DNA from: Planctomycetota bacterium
GTDB taxonomy: Bacteria; Planctomycetota; UBA11346
DNA: 64,000 nt
NCBI GenBank assembly: GCA_016745075.1
Contig: JADGDD010000001.1
Coordinates: 1,055,125 to 1,119,124 of the forward strand
Direction: 5' to 3'
Part shown: positions 42,825 through 51,984 of the stretch, piece by piece
How positions within the stretch are numbered: position 1 is the stretch's first letter
Layout: each line of letters begins with the position of its first letter
Translations under genes and position numbers: made by a program
The notes under the pieces: model-generated
Databases searched by the model: none
Seen by the model: the letters and a program-made list of their open reading frames with translations, nothing else
Told to the model about the DNA's origin: nothing

Positions 42825-44100
42825 ATATAATTCCACGAGCTAAAATAAATGGGATAAGAGAAAGCATGGCTGCAAAAATATAGGGCAAGGCAGAGCCAAA
42901 AGCAAAATACGATAAAGCTGCTGTTAAAGGCCCTACTGCCCGACCAAAAGCTCCAATAGAGCGAAATACACCAAGTGCTCGCCCTTGGTGCTGATCAGAG
43001 GCATCTAAACTGACTAATGAACTTAAAGCTGGCATAACAAGACTTGAACCACAAGTAATCACGGTAATCGCAGCAACAATAGTCGCTGCTGTAGGTAACC
43101 ACGTCACAGCAGCTAGTAATAAAAAACCAACCGTTACTAAAAGCAAGCCAATACGACACATTCGTTTTTCACCAATCCGTGGTGCTAACTTACGCACCAC
43201 TCCACCTTGAATCATGGCCGCCATAAAGCCAAACCACACAAAGAGGGCCGTATTGTTACCCGTTGTAAAATTCAATACATCCATGGTAAGAAAGACAAGG
43301 GTCCCCTCCATGCCACTGAACAAAATAATATATGCACAATACACAAGATTTAAACGCACCAATTGTTGACCAAGTGATGGATCAAAAAAGCGTAAGGGGT
43401 TCAGGGTACGTCGTTCAATGCTCCGTTTATCTTTGGGTAGCGTTTCATGAAAACGTAACCATGCCCAAATGGCATTAACCGCAGAAAGGCCACCTGCCAC
43501 AAAAGCAGGAACGGAAAACGGATTGAGATGCCAAAATGATGTAAAGTCTCCGGTAAAGCGCGGTAAAAACTCATACGTTATTCCACCAATAGCTGGCCCC
43601 AGAATGAAACCAAGACCGAAAGCTGCACCAAGCATGCCCATACTCTTGGCACGTTCTTCCCTAGATGAAATATCTGCCATCGCTGCGGTAGCTGCGCTAA
43701 TGTTCCCGCTCATCGCACCGCTTAATAAGCGAGAAATAATAACCAACCAAAAACTTCCTGCCCATGCCCATAAAAGATACGCAACAGTATTACCGGCTAT
43801 ACTTACTAATAAAACAGGACGACGGCCATATTTATCTGACAAACTTCCCCAGATAGGTGCTGCAATAAACTGCAACAAAGAATACAAAGCAAACAGCACA
43901 CCACCAAAAAGGGTTATGACCTGAGCCTCTGTTGCAGAAGGAAACAGTGCTTGCATAAATGACAGCAAACGGCCCACGAGACCGTCTTGATGAGAACTGT
44001 AATAACTGAGCAGGTCAGCAAACATCGGAAAGATGATGCTGAACCCGACGAGATCAATAAACAGCGTTAAAAAGATAACACCGCGTGATGTTTTTTTCAA
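42814..44100 (-). CDS. MFS transporter, TCR/Tet-like drug:proton antiporter
   Basis: A 428-residue major facilitator with 12 predicted membrane helices. Motif A is present after TM2 (GSLSDKYGRRPVLL), an Arg-containing ISRLLSGAMSG helix follows as motif B, and GAAFGLGFILGPAIGG is motif C, the antiporter motif. This combination and the overall N terminus (FLTLFIDLVGFSIIFP) match the TCR/TetA-type multidrug exporters. It has an unusual loop before TM2 (LLSFMQALFPSATEAQ). It starts 19 bases after the cytochrome oxidase subunit III gene, so it may be read from the same transcript. The substrate is unknown. Confidence 0.82.
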   Translation of the reverse strand: MKKTSRGVIFLTLFIDLVGFSIIFPMFADLLSYYSSHQDGLVGRLLSFMQALFPSATEAQVITLFGGVLFALYSLLQFIAAPIWGSLSDKYGRRPVLLVSIAGNTVAYLLWAWAGSFWLVIISRLLSGAMSGNISAATAAMADISSREERAKSMGMLGAAFGLGFILGPAIGGITYEFLPRFTGDFTSFWHLNPFSVPAFVAGGLSAVNAIWAWLRFHETLPKDKRSIERRTLNPLRFFDPSLGQQLVRLNLVYCAYIILFSGMEGTLVFLTMDVLNFTTGNNTALFVWFGFMAAMIQGGVVRKLAPRIGEKRMCRIGLLLVTVGFLLLAAVTWLPTAATIVAAITVITCGSSLVMPALSSLVSLDASDQHQGRALGVFRSIGAFGRAVGPLTAALSYFAFGSALPYIFAAMLSLIPFILARGIIYEK

Positions 44101-44119
44101 AGCTTACACAACCCTTCGA

Positions 44120-44944
44120 TTACTTCACCATCACATAAATTGAGATGAAGAGTAATACCCATACCACATCAACAAAATGCCAATACCATGATGCCGCAAC
44201 AACAGAGAAATGACGTTTTTGTGTAAAATGGCCCAGTTCCATACGCAACCAGACTAATATCAGCATCAGCAGACCAGTGGCAACGTGCACACCGTGGAAG
44301 CCAGTACTAATATAAAACAATGATGAGAAAGCGTTATATTCAACGGCTTCGTAATTGCCAGGCCAGAAACCTTGAATGATAAGCTCACCGTATTCTTTAC
44401 CCTGTGCATATAAAAAGATAAAACCGAGGGTAATCGTAAGCAACAGTAACAAGCGAGCTTGTGACTTACGACCATGCTCAACAGCTTTATGAGCAAATTC
44501 ACAAGTCAAAGAACTGGTAATCAAAAGAATGGTTGCTACTGCTACCGGCCAACCGCCAAGATGAATATCATCTGGACGAACAAAGCCAACGGTAGCAAAG
44601 GCGCGTATGTAATAATAACCAAAAATGGTTCCAAAGGCTAAGGCCTCTGAAACGAAAAACATCAAAGTAAAAAGCTTTAGGTCTGATTGTTGCTGGTCTA
44701 AATCGTGAGAAATCGCCTTCTCTTTAATAATTTGATGCCCCCAACCCATAAGGGTAAAGAGCGAGAGGAAGATACCAACAAACATAACCAACGAATCATT
44801 ATTCCAGAAAAAACCAGACTCAAACATATTAGCCAGCGTACCAAATACAGCCACACACAAGCTACCGGTAAACAGAACAGGCCAAGGACTTGGCGGCGGT
44901 ACATGACTCCAAGGGTCATCGTGATGAGATGCATGTTCGCTCAT
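44120..44944 (-). CDS. ctaE: Cytochrome c oxidase subunit III
   Basis: A 274-residue polytopic subunit with seven hydrophobic segments. Characteristic pieces are PWPVLFTGSLCVAVFG, LFTLMFFVSEALAFG (the conserved Glu), FYISTGFHGVHVATGLLML (the FxxTGFHGxHV signature) and the C-terminal SWYWHFVDVVWVLLFISIY (WYWHFVDxVWxxLF). It supports subunit I stability and proton uptake. It is at the end of the respiratory supercluster, far from subunits I and II, with the haem a and copper assembly genes lying between. Its start overlaps the 100-residue gene by ATGA. Confidence 0.94.
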   Translation of the reverse strand: MSEHASHHDDPWSHVPPPSPWPVLFTGSLCVAVFGTLANMFESGFFWNNDSLVMFVGIFLSLFTLMGWGHQIIKEKAISHDLDQQQSDLKLFTLMFFVSEALAFGTIFGYYYIRAFATVGFVRPDDIHLGGWPVAVATILLITSSLTCEFAHKAVEHGRKSQARLLLLLTITLGFIFLYAQGKEYGELIIQGFWPGNYEAVEYNAFSSLFYISTGFHGVHVATGLLMLILVWLRMELGHFTQKRHFSVVAASWYWHFVDVVWVLLFISIYVMVK

Positions 44945-45243
44945 GGCGTTACTTCCTTCGTAGATGTTGATGGTGCTTGATTGTGAGAAGAGGAAAGCGG
45001 CGGCATTGGTTTAACGGGAATAGCTTGTTCAGATTGATAGCCCGATGACCGCGGTGTAAAAGTATTGGTTAAAGCAGATTCACGCTGATGCTTACGCCGC
45101 CACATATCAGGATCTGGAGGCAAGCCGTACACCGTATAGCGATAGATAAAACCACTCGTTAATGCCACCGAAATGCCCAAAAGGATAAACCCAAGGCGCT
45201 TATTTCGTCGGTTCATCTGTGCAGATTCGTGTTCTTCGCTCAT
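44941..45243 (-). CDS. Small membrane protein of the oxidase cluster, unrecognised
   Basis: A 100-residue protein with one TM helix (RLGFILLGISVALTSGFIY) after a polar N terminus, then a Pro/Ser/Arg-rich tail of about 60 residues. It overlaps cox11 (TAATG) and the subunit III gene (ATGA), so it is tightly built into the oxidase operon. Position and size would suit a subunit IV-like or assembly protein, but no family was recognised. Confidence 0.6.
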   Translation of the reverse strand: MSEEHESAQMNRRNKRLGFILLGISVALTSGFIYRYTVYGLPPDPDMWRRKHQRESALTNTFTPRSSGYQSEQAIPVKPMPPLSSSHNQAPSTSTKEVTP

Positions 45244-45872
45244 TACTTATCTCCTGCTGTTGCAGATGAGTTCTTGAGCGATTCTGGCAAAACGGTTTCA
45301 GGACGCAGATCAGCTTCAGTAATAGCATGTAAGGTATAACTAACCCATGCCTGCCGAACGCGTTTATCCATGTCCGTTCCAAAACAGTAAACAACCTCAA
45401 ACTCACGTTCTGCAAATGGTTCCAATTCCATGTCATTGAAACAAAAACATTTAGTCATTTGAAATTCAGAAGCAGCCATTGGTGGTGTTACCGAATGGAC
45501 AGGTCGAATAAACAAAGATTTATCCGTCATATTTTTAAGAACGTAAGTATTCGCATGATCTTCACCAACTGTTGCCGTTTCACGTGGGGTTACGGCATAA
45601 AATTTCACTTGTAAGCCATCACGAATTTCGGTGCTCATATTTACATCAATCGTTCGTTCAGCAACTTGCCCTGGCTCAATACGAGTGATCGCATCGCTAT
45701 TGGGACGGGCTTCTACACCTGCCACACTACACAATGCGGTATACAACGGAGGCAGCACAAGAAAGCCAACTAAGACCATGCCTACAGCAATACTCACCAC
45801 TAAAGTGACCAGCTTAGTAGTACTCCAGCCTTGTTCTGTTTCTACTTTAGTAATATGTTGCTGCTCAGTCAT
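45243..45872 (-). CDS. Cytochrome c oxidase assembly protein CtaG/Cox11
   Basis: A 209-residue copper chaperone that delivers Cu to the CuB site of subunit I. One N-terminal TM helix (TLVVSIAVGMVLVGFLVLPPLY) anchors a periplasmic immunoglobulin-like domain. The copper-binding Cys pair is present in KCFCFNDMELEPFAERE, followed by VVYCFGTDMDKRVRQAWVSYTLHAI, the typical C-terminal strand. Start overlaps ctaB by ATGA; the stop shares a base with the next ATG. This is the Cox11 family, not the unrelated Bacillus-type CtaG. Confidence 0.88.
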   Translation of the reverse strand: MTEQQHITKVETEQGWSTTKLVTLVVSIAVGMVLVGFLVLPPLYTALCSVAGVEARPNSDAITRIEPGQVAERTIDVNMSTEIRDGLQVKFYAVTPRETATVGEDHANTYVLKNMTDKSLFIRPVHSVTPPMAASEFQMTKCFCFNDMELEPFAEREFEVVYCFGTDMDKRVRQAWVSYTLHAITEADLRPETVLPESLKNSSATAGDK

Positions 45873-46756
45873 GACAATTGATCCATTAATAAGCCGTCAA
45901 TAACGATACCAACAAAGAGAATACCAATATAGACCAAAGAATAACGGAATAATGGCATAGTTTCCATAACTGGACGTTTTTTCCATAAACGCAATGACCA
46001 AACCAAGAAAATAGCACCTAAAATGCCAGCCAAAAGCAAGTACACAACTGCGTGTTGAAAACCATGAACAAAGACTGGAACCAACAGAGTTCCAATAACC
46101 ATAACAACCGTATAGATAAATATTTGTCGTGTTGTTTCATCAACACCCTTTACCACTGGCAACATTGGGATATTCGCACGAGCATAATCTTCTTTCAAGC
46201 GAATAGCTAGGGCCCACACATGCGGTGGCGTCCATAAGAAAATAATCGCAAACATAGCAAGCCCTGTTGGACTAATTTCATTATTCATAAACGCTGCCCA
46301 TGCAATTAACGGCCCCATAGAACCGGGTACGCCACCAATAACAATATTGAGGTAATGACGCGGTTTCAGATACATAGTATAAAACACACTGTAATAAAGA
46401 ATGGTAAACAGCGATAAAGCAACTGCCATCCAGCTCTGATAATAAAACCACAAAAGAGCTTCTGAGATAAGCAATTGGCCAAAACCCAGCAAATATGCTG
46501 TAGTCACCGTCATCCGACCACTCGGTAATGGTCGTTTATGACGAGTTCGCGTCATTGCCGCATCTTTGTCTTTTTCAATGATTTGATTAAAACAATTGGC
46601 GCTCATACCAGTGAAAAATAAAGCCAGCAAACAGGGGACCAGAGCCCACCCGTCCAGACCATGGCCACACATTGCTATTGCAGCATATCCGGTGAAGACA
46701 GCCATCACATTAATACGCGCCTTGCCTAAAATTAAATAATCACGCAGAAATCGCAT
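45869..46756 (-). CDS. ctaB: Protohaem IX farnesyltransferase (haem O synthase)
   Basis: A 295-residue UbiA-superfamily enzyme that farnesylates haem b to haem o, the precursor of haem a. Asp-rich motifs are NQIIEKDKDAAMTRTRHKRPLPSG (the NxxxDxxxDxxxxRTxxRPLPSG signature) and the later ERY-like region around IRLKEDYARANIPMLPVVKG. About eight membrane helices follow. The start at 46756 is chosen because GGAGG lies 7 bases before this ATG; the frame extends further upstream but inside ctaA. It overlaps ctaA by 17 bases. Confidence 0.92.
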   Translation of the reverse strand: MRFLRDYLILGKARINVMAVFTGYAAIAMCGHGLDGWALVPCLLALFFTGMSANCFNQIIEKDKDAAMTRTRHKRPLPSGRMTVTTAYLLGFGQLLISEALLWFYYQSWMAVALSLFTILYYSVFYTMYLKPRHYLNIVIGGVPGSMGPLIAWAAFMNNEISPTGLAMFAIIFLWTPPHVWALAIRLKEDYARANIPMLPVVKGVDETTRQIFIYTVVMVIGTLLVPVFVHGFQHAVVYLLLAGILGAIFLVWSLRLWKKRPVMETMPLFRYSLVYIGILFVGIVIDGLLMDQLS

Positions 46757-47873
46757 CATTTGCCTCCATTTCTGCCTTTTCGGCAACCGCATCCTGCACA
46801 TAACGTAAATCAAAAAGAGCCATAAGTTGGGTCACAATAATTAACATCGCAACCAATAAATGAGCCAAGCCAACAATTGTTGGAACTCCCATCAATACAT
46901 TACAGAATCCCAAGACCACTTGTACTAACAGCAGCCCGAGTCCCAAATGCAGAGAAAAAGTCGCACGTTCTGGTACATTGCTTCGCTTAGCGCGAATAAA
47001 CACAAAGACCATAACCGCTACAACAAACCACGCAAACCAACGGTGAATAAACTGATGTAATTCCGGATTACTTAACAAATTCCAAGAAAGCGGACGATGT
47101 GATTCCCACATAGATGGGATCAATTGCCCACCCATAGTTGGCCAATCGACATAAAAACCTTCATGCCGACTGCCTGCGACTAAAGCCCCCAAGATAATTT
47201 GGAAAAAAAGAACCCCCATACTTATTATTAAAAGTTTACGTATCGGTTTATGCTCTTGAGTGGCCACTATTCCATCTGGTAACAGCAGTCGCAAAAGACT
47301 CCAAACAATAAGCCCTAAAATAATTGTGGCTGTACCAAGATGCAAAAATAACCATTGAGTAGAAGTCCCCGTTTTGACAAGAATACCACCAAGTACAGCC
47401 TGAAACACAATCAAGAGAACGATGCTTATAACAAATGGTTTTACCCGTTTACGAGATTCAGGGTTCTTTAAAGCAATCACACAACAAGCTAAAGCTACCA
47501 AGCCAAGCATTGCCGCAACCGCACGGTGTGACCATTCAATAATAAACATAATTTTGAATTCGTCACGGTTTTGCGGCATGTTGCCTCGTGATCCCAATCC
47601 AGCTGTTTGTGCTTGATTCATTCTTTGCCAACGATGTTGATCTTCAATAAAGTCATCATAAACAGCATCCCACCCTGCTTCTGAAAATGGCGGTAGTAAT
47701 GAACCATTTACGACCGGCCAATCTGGGATAGACAATCCAGAGCCACTCAGACGAACAAAGCCCCCTACTGCAACCAAAAACATCATAAGCAAGAAAAGTA
47801 CACCCATCCATGAGGCAAGTGCCTTATGTTCTTGTATGTCTGTGTTATGATCTGTGACGGTCGTATTGGTCAT
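46740..47873 (-). CDS. ctaA: Haem A synthase (COX15/CtaA)
   Basis: A 377-residue polytopic enzyme that oxidises the C8 methyl of haem o to the formyl of haem a. Signatures are VAVGGFVRLSGSGLSIPDWPVVNGSLLPP split over the first helix and loop, the EWSHR haem-ligand motif (FIIEWSHRAVAAMLG), VKTGTSTQWLFLHLG, and later LHQFIHRWFAWFVV. Eight helices are predicted, as for the proteobacterial/mitochondrial type with a long first loop. It lies downstream of subunit I, separated from it by a strong hairpin. Confidence 0.93.
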   Translation of the reverse strand: MTNTTVTDHNTDIQEHKALASWMGVLFLLMMFLVAVGGFVRLSGSGLSIPDWPVVNGSLLPPFSEAGWDAVYDDFIEDQHRWQRMNQAQTAGLGSRGNMPQNRDEFKIMFIIEWSHRAVAAMLGLVALACCVIALKNPESRKRVKPFVISIVLLIVFQAVLGGILVKTGTSTQWLFLHLGTATIILGLIVWSLLRLLLPDGIVATQEHKPIRKLLIISMGVLFFQIILGALVAGSRHEGFYVDWPTMGGQLIPSMWESHRPLSWNLLSNPELHQFIHRWFAWFVVAVMVFVFIRAKRSNVPERATFSLHLGLGLLLVQVVLGFCNVLMGVPTIVGLAHLLVAMLIIVTQLMALFDLRYVQDAVAEKAEMEANDAISA

Positions 47874-47892
47874 GGTCTTCGCTAACTAAGCT

Positions 47893-47924
47893 TCCAACAC
47901 CCTGCCAAAAGACAGGGTGTTGGA
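47893..47924. terminator. Strong hairpin between subunit I and ctaA genes
   Basis: Perfect 12-base stem TCCAACACCCTG / CAGGGTGTTGGA with loop CCAAAAGA, located 29 bases after the subunit I stop in transcription direction. It is followed by AGCTTAGTTAG, so the U-tract is poor. Likely a partial terminator or an mRNA-stabilising end that separates the structural subunits from the haem assembly genes. Confidence 0.6.
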
Positions 47925-47952
47925 TAAATGAGGAGTTAAAAGTCTTATCGTT

Positions 47953-49650
47953 TTAGTGACCTTTTGGCATCTGGTCTACAACAGGAATTGGTGGAACGGT
48001 TTCAAAGTTGTACGGTGGCGGTGGAGATGGAATGGCCCACTCAAAGCTTTGTTGAATATCATTGATTTCCCATGGGTCATTACTGGTAGCATTTTTCTTC
48101 TTAAAGAGACTCACCACAATAGAAACAAACAAAATAACGGCACCAATAGCAGAAAGAGTGTACCCCAGAGTTGTGATATGATTCAGGTGCGTAAACTCTT
48201 CTCTGTAAAAACCAACACGGCGAGCCATACCAAGCGCACCGGTATAATGCATGGTACCAAATGCGAGTAAAATGCCGAAATACATGAAAGCAGCGCATAT
48301 TTTACCGGCTGTTTCATTCAAAAAGCGGCCTGTCATTTTGGGCCACCAGAAATAGGTACTGGCAAAGATAATCATCACTGATCCGCCAACCAAGGTGTAA
48401 TGAAAGTGACCCACCACAAAGTAGGTATCATGCAACTGAACGTCAGATGGTACCGTCGCAAGAATCAAACCACCAAAACCACCAAGAACAAACAGGCTGA
48501 CCGCTCCAATAGCAAATAACATCGGTGTGGTGAAACGTATTTTTCCACCCCATAAAGTTGCCAGCCAACTAAATATTTTTATACCAGTTGGTACGCCAAT
48601 ACCATACGACGCAACCATAAAGTAAGCATTCATCCATGTCGGCATACCAATTGTGAACATGTGATGTGCCCAGACCATAAAGCCAAGAACAGCAATCGCA
48701 GCAATCGCAGCAACCATCGCAAAATAACCGAAAATTCGTTTTGATGAAAAGCTTGCTAAGATGTGGCTGAGCGCACCAAAACCAGGAAGAATCATAATGT
48801 AAACAGCTGGATGTGAATAGAACCAGAAAATATGTTGGTATAAACTCGGATCACCGCCACGGCTCGCATCTAAGAAACCTGTACCAAAGTTACGGTCAAA
48901 CAACAACATTGTTACCGCAGCACCAAGTACAGGGGTACCCATTAACTGAATGATAGAGGTTATAAACACGGCCCAAGCTAACAACGGCAGTTTGCCCCAA
49001 GTCATTCCTTTACAGCGCATATTTGCAATAGTGACAATAAAGTTAATTGCACCAAGAATGGAGCTCATGCCGCCAAAGTGAACGGCTAAAATCCACATGT
49101 CTTGCCCTGGATTTACTCCAGCCCCCTGCAATGATAATGGTGGATAGGCAGTCCAACCAGATGATGCTGCACCTCCCTCAACAAAGAAGCTGCCGCTCAT
49201 TAATATAATAGCTGGAATTAATAACCAAAAAGCAAAGGCATTTAATTTTGGAAATGCCATGTCTCGAGCACCAATCATAATAGGCACAACATAGTTCGCA
49301 AAGGCTGCAAAAGCAGGAATAATAACAGCAAAAATCATGATCGATGCGTGCATCGTTGTCATCATGTTAAACTTTTCACCTTCAGCAGTACTGAAAAGCG
49401 CCCATACTTGTTCACTTGTTTTAGTACCGGCAACAACAGCTTGTAAGTTTTCAATAACAGCACCCGGCGTTGCTAATTGAAAACGAATAGCACCAGCCAT
49501 GCCGCCACCAATAAGCCCCATAATTAAGGCCGTCCAAAAATACATCATGCCAATTTTTTTGTGGTCAACCGTCGTTAAGATATCCATTATACCTGTATGT
49601 CGTTTGATCGGAGGCATTGGTGCCGCTTCAATAGGTGTTTCAGTACTCAT
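47953..49650 (-). CDS. ctaD: Cytochrome c oxidase subunit I (A2-type haem-copper oxidase)
   Basis: A 565-residue catalytic subunit with 12 core helices that reduces O2 at haem a3/CuB and pumps protons. Visible ligands are His101 (haem a), His280 and cross-linked Tyr284 in YSHPAVY (278-284), CuB His329-His330 (VWAHHMF), and His415/His417 in VVGHFHYTLVGG. The D-channel end has Tyr278-Ser279 in place of the usual glutamate of HPEVY, which defines the A2 subclass known from Rhodothermus marinus. It lies downstream of subunit II, with about 45 bases between. Confidence 0.95.
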   Translation of the reverse strand: MSTETPIEAAPMPPIKRHTGIMDILTTVDHKKIGMMYFWTALIMGLIGGGMAGAIRFQLATPGAVIENLQAVVAGTKTSEQVWALFSTAEGEKFNMMTTMHASIMIFAVIIPAFAAFANYVVPIMIGARDMAFPKLNAFAFWLLIPAIILMSGSFFVEGGAASSGWTAYPPLSLQGAGVNPGQDMWILAVHFGGMSSILGAINFIVTIANMRCKGMTWGKLPLLAWAVFITSIIQLMGTPVLGAAVTMLLFDRNFGTGFLDASRGGDPSLYQHIFWFYSHPAVYIMILPGFGALSHILASFSSKRIFGYFAMVAAIAAIAVLGFMVWAHHMFTIGMPTWMNAYFMVASYGIGVPTGIKIFSWLATLWGGKIRFTTPMLFAIGAVSLFVLGGFGGLILATVPSDVQLHDTYFVVGHFHYTLVGGSVMIIFASTYFWWPKMTGRFLNETAGKICAAFMYFGILLAFGTMHYTGALGMARRVGFYREEFTHLNHITTLGYTLSAIGAVILFVSIVVSLFKKKNATSNDPWEINDIQQSFEWAIPSPPPPYNFETVPPIPVVDQMPKGH

Positions 49651-49696
49651 TCATGAGCTCCGCATGCTGTTTAATTTTTCTGTGATAAGAATGTGT

Positions 49697-50875
49697 TTAG
49701 TTCATTACTTTGGCGATAGCGCCATCAAGCAACACTTGTTTCTTTTTATAATCGGCAAGTAACTCCGTTGCTTGCGCTTCATTGGCATTATTTTTTAAGA
49801 AGTCAGCGTGAGTGATGTAGGTAGAAGCCAACCAGTAACGTGCGGCATCTTGTGCAACAGGACTCTTATCTTTCTCAAGGTACGCTTGAACGGCAGTCTC
49901 TACTGCCGCACCGCCTGCAACAAGATCTTCGATAATGCTTGATGCCGCACTACGACGGGATTGCAGCTCCGCCCATATATCAAAGTCATCTTGAGTCACG
50001 ACGACTGAAGAAATTAACATAATGCCGTGTCCCCAGCCACAGAGCTCGTAACACTGCCCTTCAAAAAAGTTTTTTCCTGCGGCCATGTCTTCATCAGAAA
50101 CGGCTGGGTCAAACCACAAATGAGTATCGCGATCTGGATAGCAGTCTTTCTTAGCACCAAAAGCCTGAAGACCCCATGCATGAATAACGTCATTAGATCG
50201 CAAGCGCATTTCTACGACACGATCATTAACAACAACCAGTGGCTCTTGTAAAGTCCAACTACCATCAACATCTAAACCAGCATCAGTAAACTGTTTAAAG
50301 TTAATTGCGGTCGACTTCAGGCTTAACCCATCTTGATCTGGATATTTATAGCCCCAAATGAATTGCTCACCAGTAACCTCTACTGTTAGAGATCTATCTG
50401 CATGAACATCGGCCGGCGGTAATTCCATACGATACAAGAGATCTAAACCAGGGAAAGCCACGCCAACGAGAATAACACAAGGAATAAGTGTCCAAGCAAT
50501 CTCTAGCTTATGATTTGCCATAAAGGTAGCTGCTTTGCTGCCATCCTTGCGGTCCCTATAACGGAAAATGATGTACAAGAGAGCAATTTGTGGACCCACG
50601 AGAAATGGAATAAAGATAAAGAACTCCCACCAGGTCAGTTCTTTAATTTCTCGTGCAATTTTTGAAACTGGAGAGCCAAAAAAAGCACTTGTTTCCAATG
50701 CATCAGCTTGGCGTGCAGCTGAAAACTCACTTGCGAGCCCTTCTATCTGCTCCCAATCTGCCACCTGAGCAACAGCAACATCTCCTGCTCCATCAGCCGC
50801 TATAAGCGTTGTTGTTGAAACTAAGGCCAACAACATAACGATACATAAAGAGCCTGTCTGTAAAAAGTTGCGCAT
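49697..50875 (-). CDS. ctaC: Cytochrome c oxidase subunit II
   Basis: A 392-residue subunit with a signal sequence (1-27), two membrane helices (about 84-104 and 127-147) and a periplasmic cupredoxin domain. The binuclear CuA site is complete: His232, Cys275, Glu277, Cys279, His283 and Met286 (GQCYELCGWGHGIM). The loop before the site is longer than usual (about 40 residues between the DCYPDRDTHLWF segment and the site). A helical C-terminal extension of about 100 residues follows and has no CxxCH, so it is not a fused caa3 subunit. The ATG at 50875 was chosen for its GGAGAC upstream. Confidence 0.93.
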   Translation of the reverse strand: MRNFLQTGSLCIVMLLALVSTTTLIAADGAGDVAVAQVADWEQIEGLASEFSAARQADALETSAFFGSPVSKIAREIKELTWWEFFIFIPFLVGPQIALLYIIFRYRDRKDGSKAATFMANHKLEIAWTLIPCVILVGVAFPGLDLLYRMELPPADVHADRSLTVEVTGEQFIWGYKYPDQDGLSLKSTAINFKQFTDAGLDVDGSWTLQEPLVVVNDRVVEMRLRSNDVIHAWGLQAFGAKKDCYPDRDTHLWFDPAVSDEDMAAGKNFFEGQCYELCGWGHGIMLISSVVVTQDDFDIWAELQSRRSAASSIIEDLVAGGAAVETAVQAYLEKDKSPVAQDAARYWLASTYITHADFLKNNANEAQATELLADYKKKQVLLDGAIAKVMN

Positions 50876-50977
50876 TCTGTGCGTCTCCTTCCATTTACTG
50901 CGTATGATTAGCAGATCCTCTTGGCAAATCAATAACTAGACATAAGGGTCTCTTTAGTCATTTACCTGTAAACGCAC

Positions 50978-51001
50978 AAAGCGCAGCTAATGCTGCGCTT
51001 T
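50978..51001. terminator. Hairpin between cytochrome c and subunit II genes
   Basis: Perfect 10-base stem AAAGCGCAGC / GCTGCGCTTT with a TAAT loop, extendable by several pairs with one bulged base. On the transcribed (minus) strand the stem is followed by TGTGCGTTTAC. It probably ends or attenuates the act-cytochrome transcript ahead of the oxidase genes. Confidence 0.65.
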
Positions 51002-51038
51002 TGTGTGTTATACGTGATGTTTTTTCTAATAATCGATT

Positions 51039-51938
51039 TTAATGTAAGCCCGATGTTAATTCAGCCATCAATAATTGTATTTCTTTTTGAGAAATACTAC
51101 TAAAGGCAGTGGAAAGTGTTGAAACACTTGGGCTCGTCAACAACTCAGAAAGAGCCGTTGCATCTTGTGCTTGAACAATTTCCATTAAACGAACGGCTAA
51201 TGGGCCATGCGCACAACGAACCAATTCTTGAGCGCGTACTGATGAATGCGATAGGCCAGCAAAATAAGCATGCGCTTGTTCTTCTTGAGCATTGCCTTTA
51301 CGAACTGTTTCGGCAAGAACCCCATAGACTGGTATCGTAGGTGCCAAAGTTGCTGGGTGCGGGCCAGTACGATCTGCTGATTCAGAACCTGTTCCACCAC
51401 CAACTGGTAAGTCAGCGATAAGTGCAGCATCTATTGCAACATAATCAGGATTGGATGCACCGATAAACTTCTCACGAATATAGTGAATAACAGCATAACG
51501 ATCTTCAGCAGGTAAGTTATTTTTCTTCGGCATACCTGTACCAAAACCATTGGTTACCGTATCAAACATCGAATATGGATGCGCACCTTTGCCATGAATA
51601 TCATTTTTAAATGGTTCATTACCAAATTTACGAGCACCACCAACGGCCATTTGACCGTCTGCACCATGACAACTAGCACATTCAGTAGCATACACTTCTT
51701 TACCACGAGCATCTGCGGCATCAGCATTATCAAGAAGCCCTTGCACTAAGGCTTGATGTTCTGTTGGGTCACCACCAGCAGCAGCAGTACTACCACCAGC
51801 TGATCCATGTTGCATACCCTGCAAGCGACCAGCCTCTAGGGCGTTTGAAAAGAGAAACCCAATAAGTAACATGAACACAACCAAGGCTATAGTCCATATT
51901 AACGGATGTGAGGTTTCTTTAGGGGTCTGTGTATCCAT
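51039..51938 (-). CDS. Membrane-anchored monohaem cytochrome c
   Basis: A 299-residue protein with an uncleaved N-terminal anchor (LIWTIALVVFMLLIGFLFSN), a Gly/Ala-rich hinge, and one class I cytochrome c domain: YATECASCHGADGQ carries CxxCH, and GTGMPKK with AEDRYAVIHYIREKF supplies the distal Met and final helix. About 120 C-terminal residues beyond the haem domain have no recognised fold. It lies between actF and oxidase subunit II, so it is the natural electron carrier from ACIII to the CuA site, replacing the fused cytochrome domain of caa3 oxidases (inference). Confidence 0.85.
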   Translation of the reverse strand: MDTQTPKETSHPLIWTIALVVFMLLIGFLFSNALEAGRLQGMQHGSAGGSTAAAGGDPTEHQALVQGLLDNADAADARGKEVYATECASCHGADGQMAVGGARKFGNEPFKNDIHGKGAHPYSMFDTVTNGFGTGMPKKNNLPAEDRYAVIHYIREKFIGASNPDYVAIDAALIADLPVGGGTGSESADRTGPHPATLAPTIPVYGVLAETVRKGNAQEEQAHAYFAGLSHSSVRAQELVRCAHGPLAVRLMEIVQAQDATALSELLTSPSVSTLSTAFSSISQKEIQLLMAELTSGLH

Positions 51939-51984
51939 AGACGGTTTCTCCTTATCTTGCTTGGTAAATAGTTTTGAATCGTTT

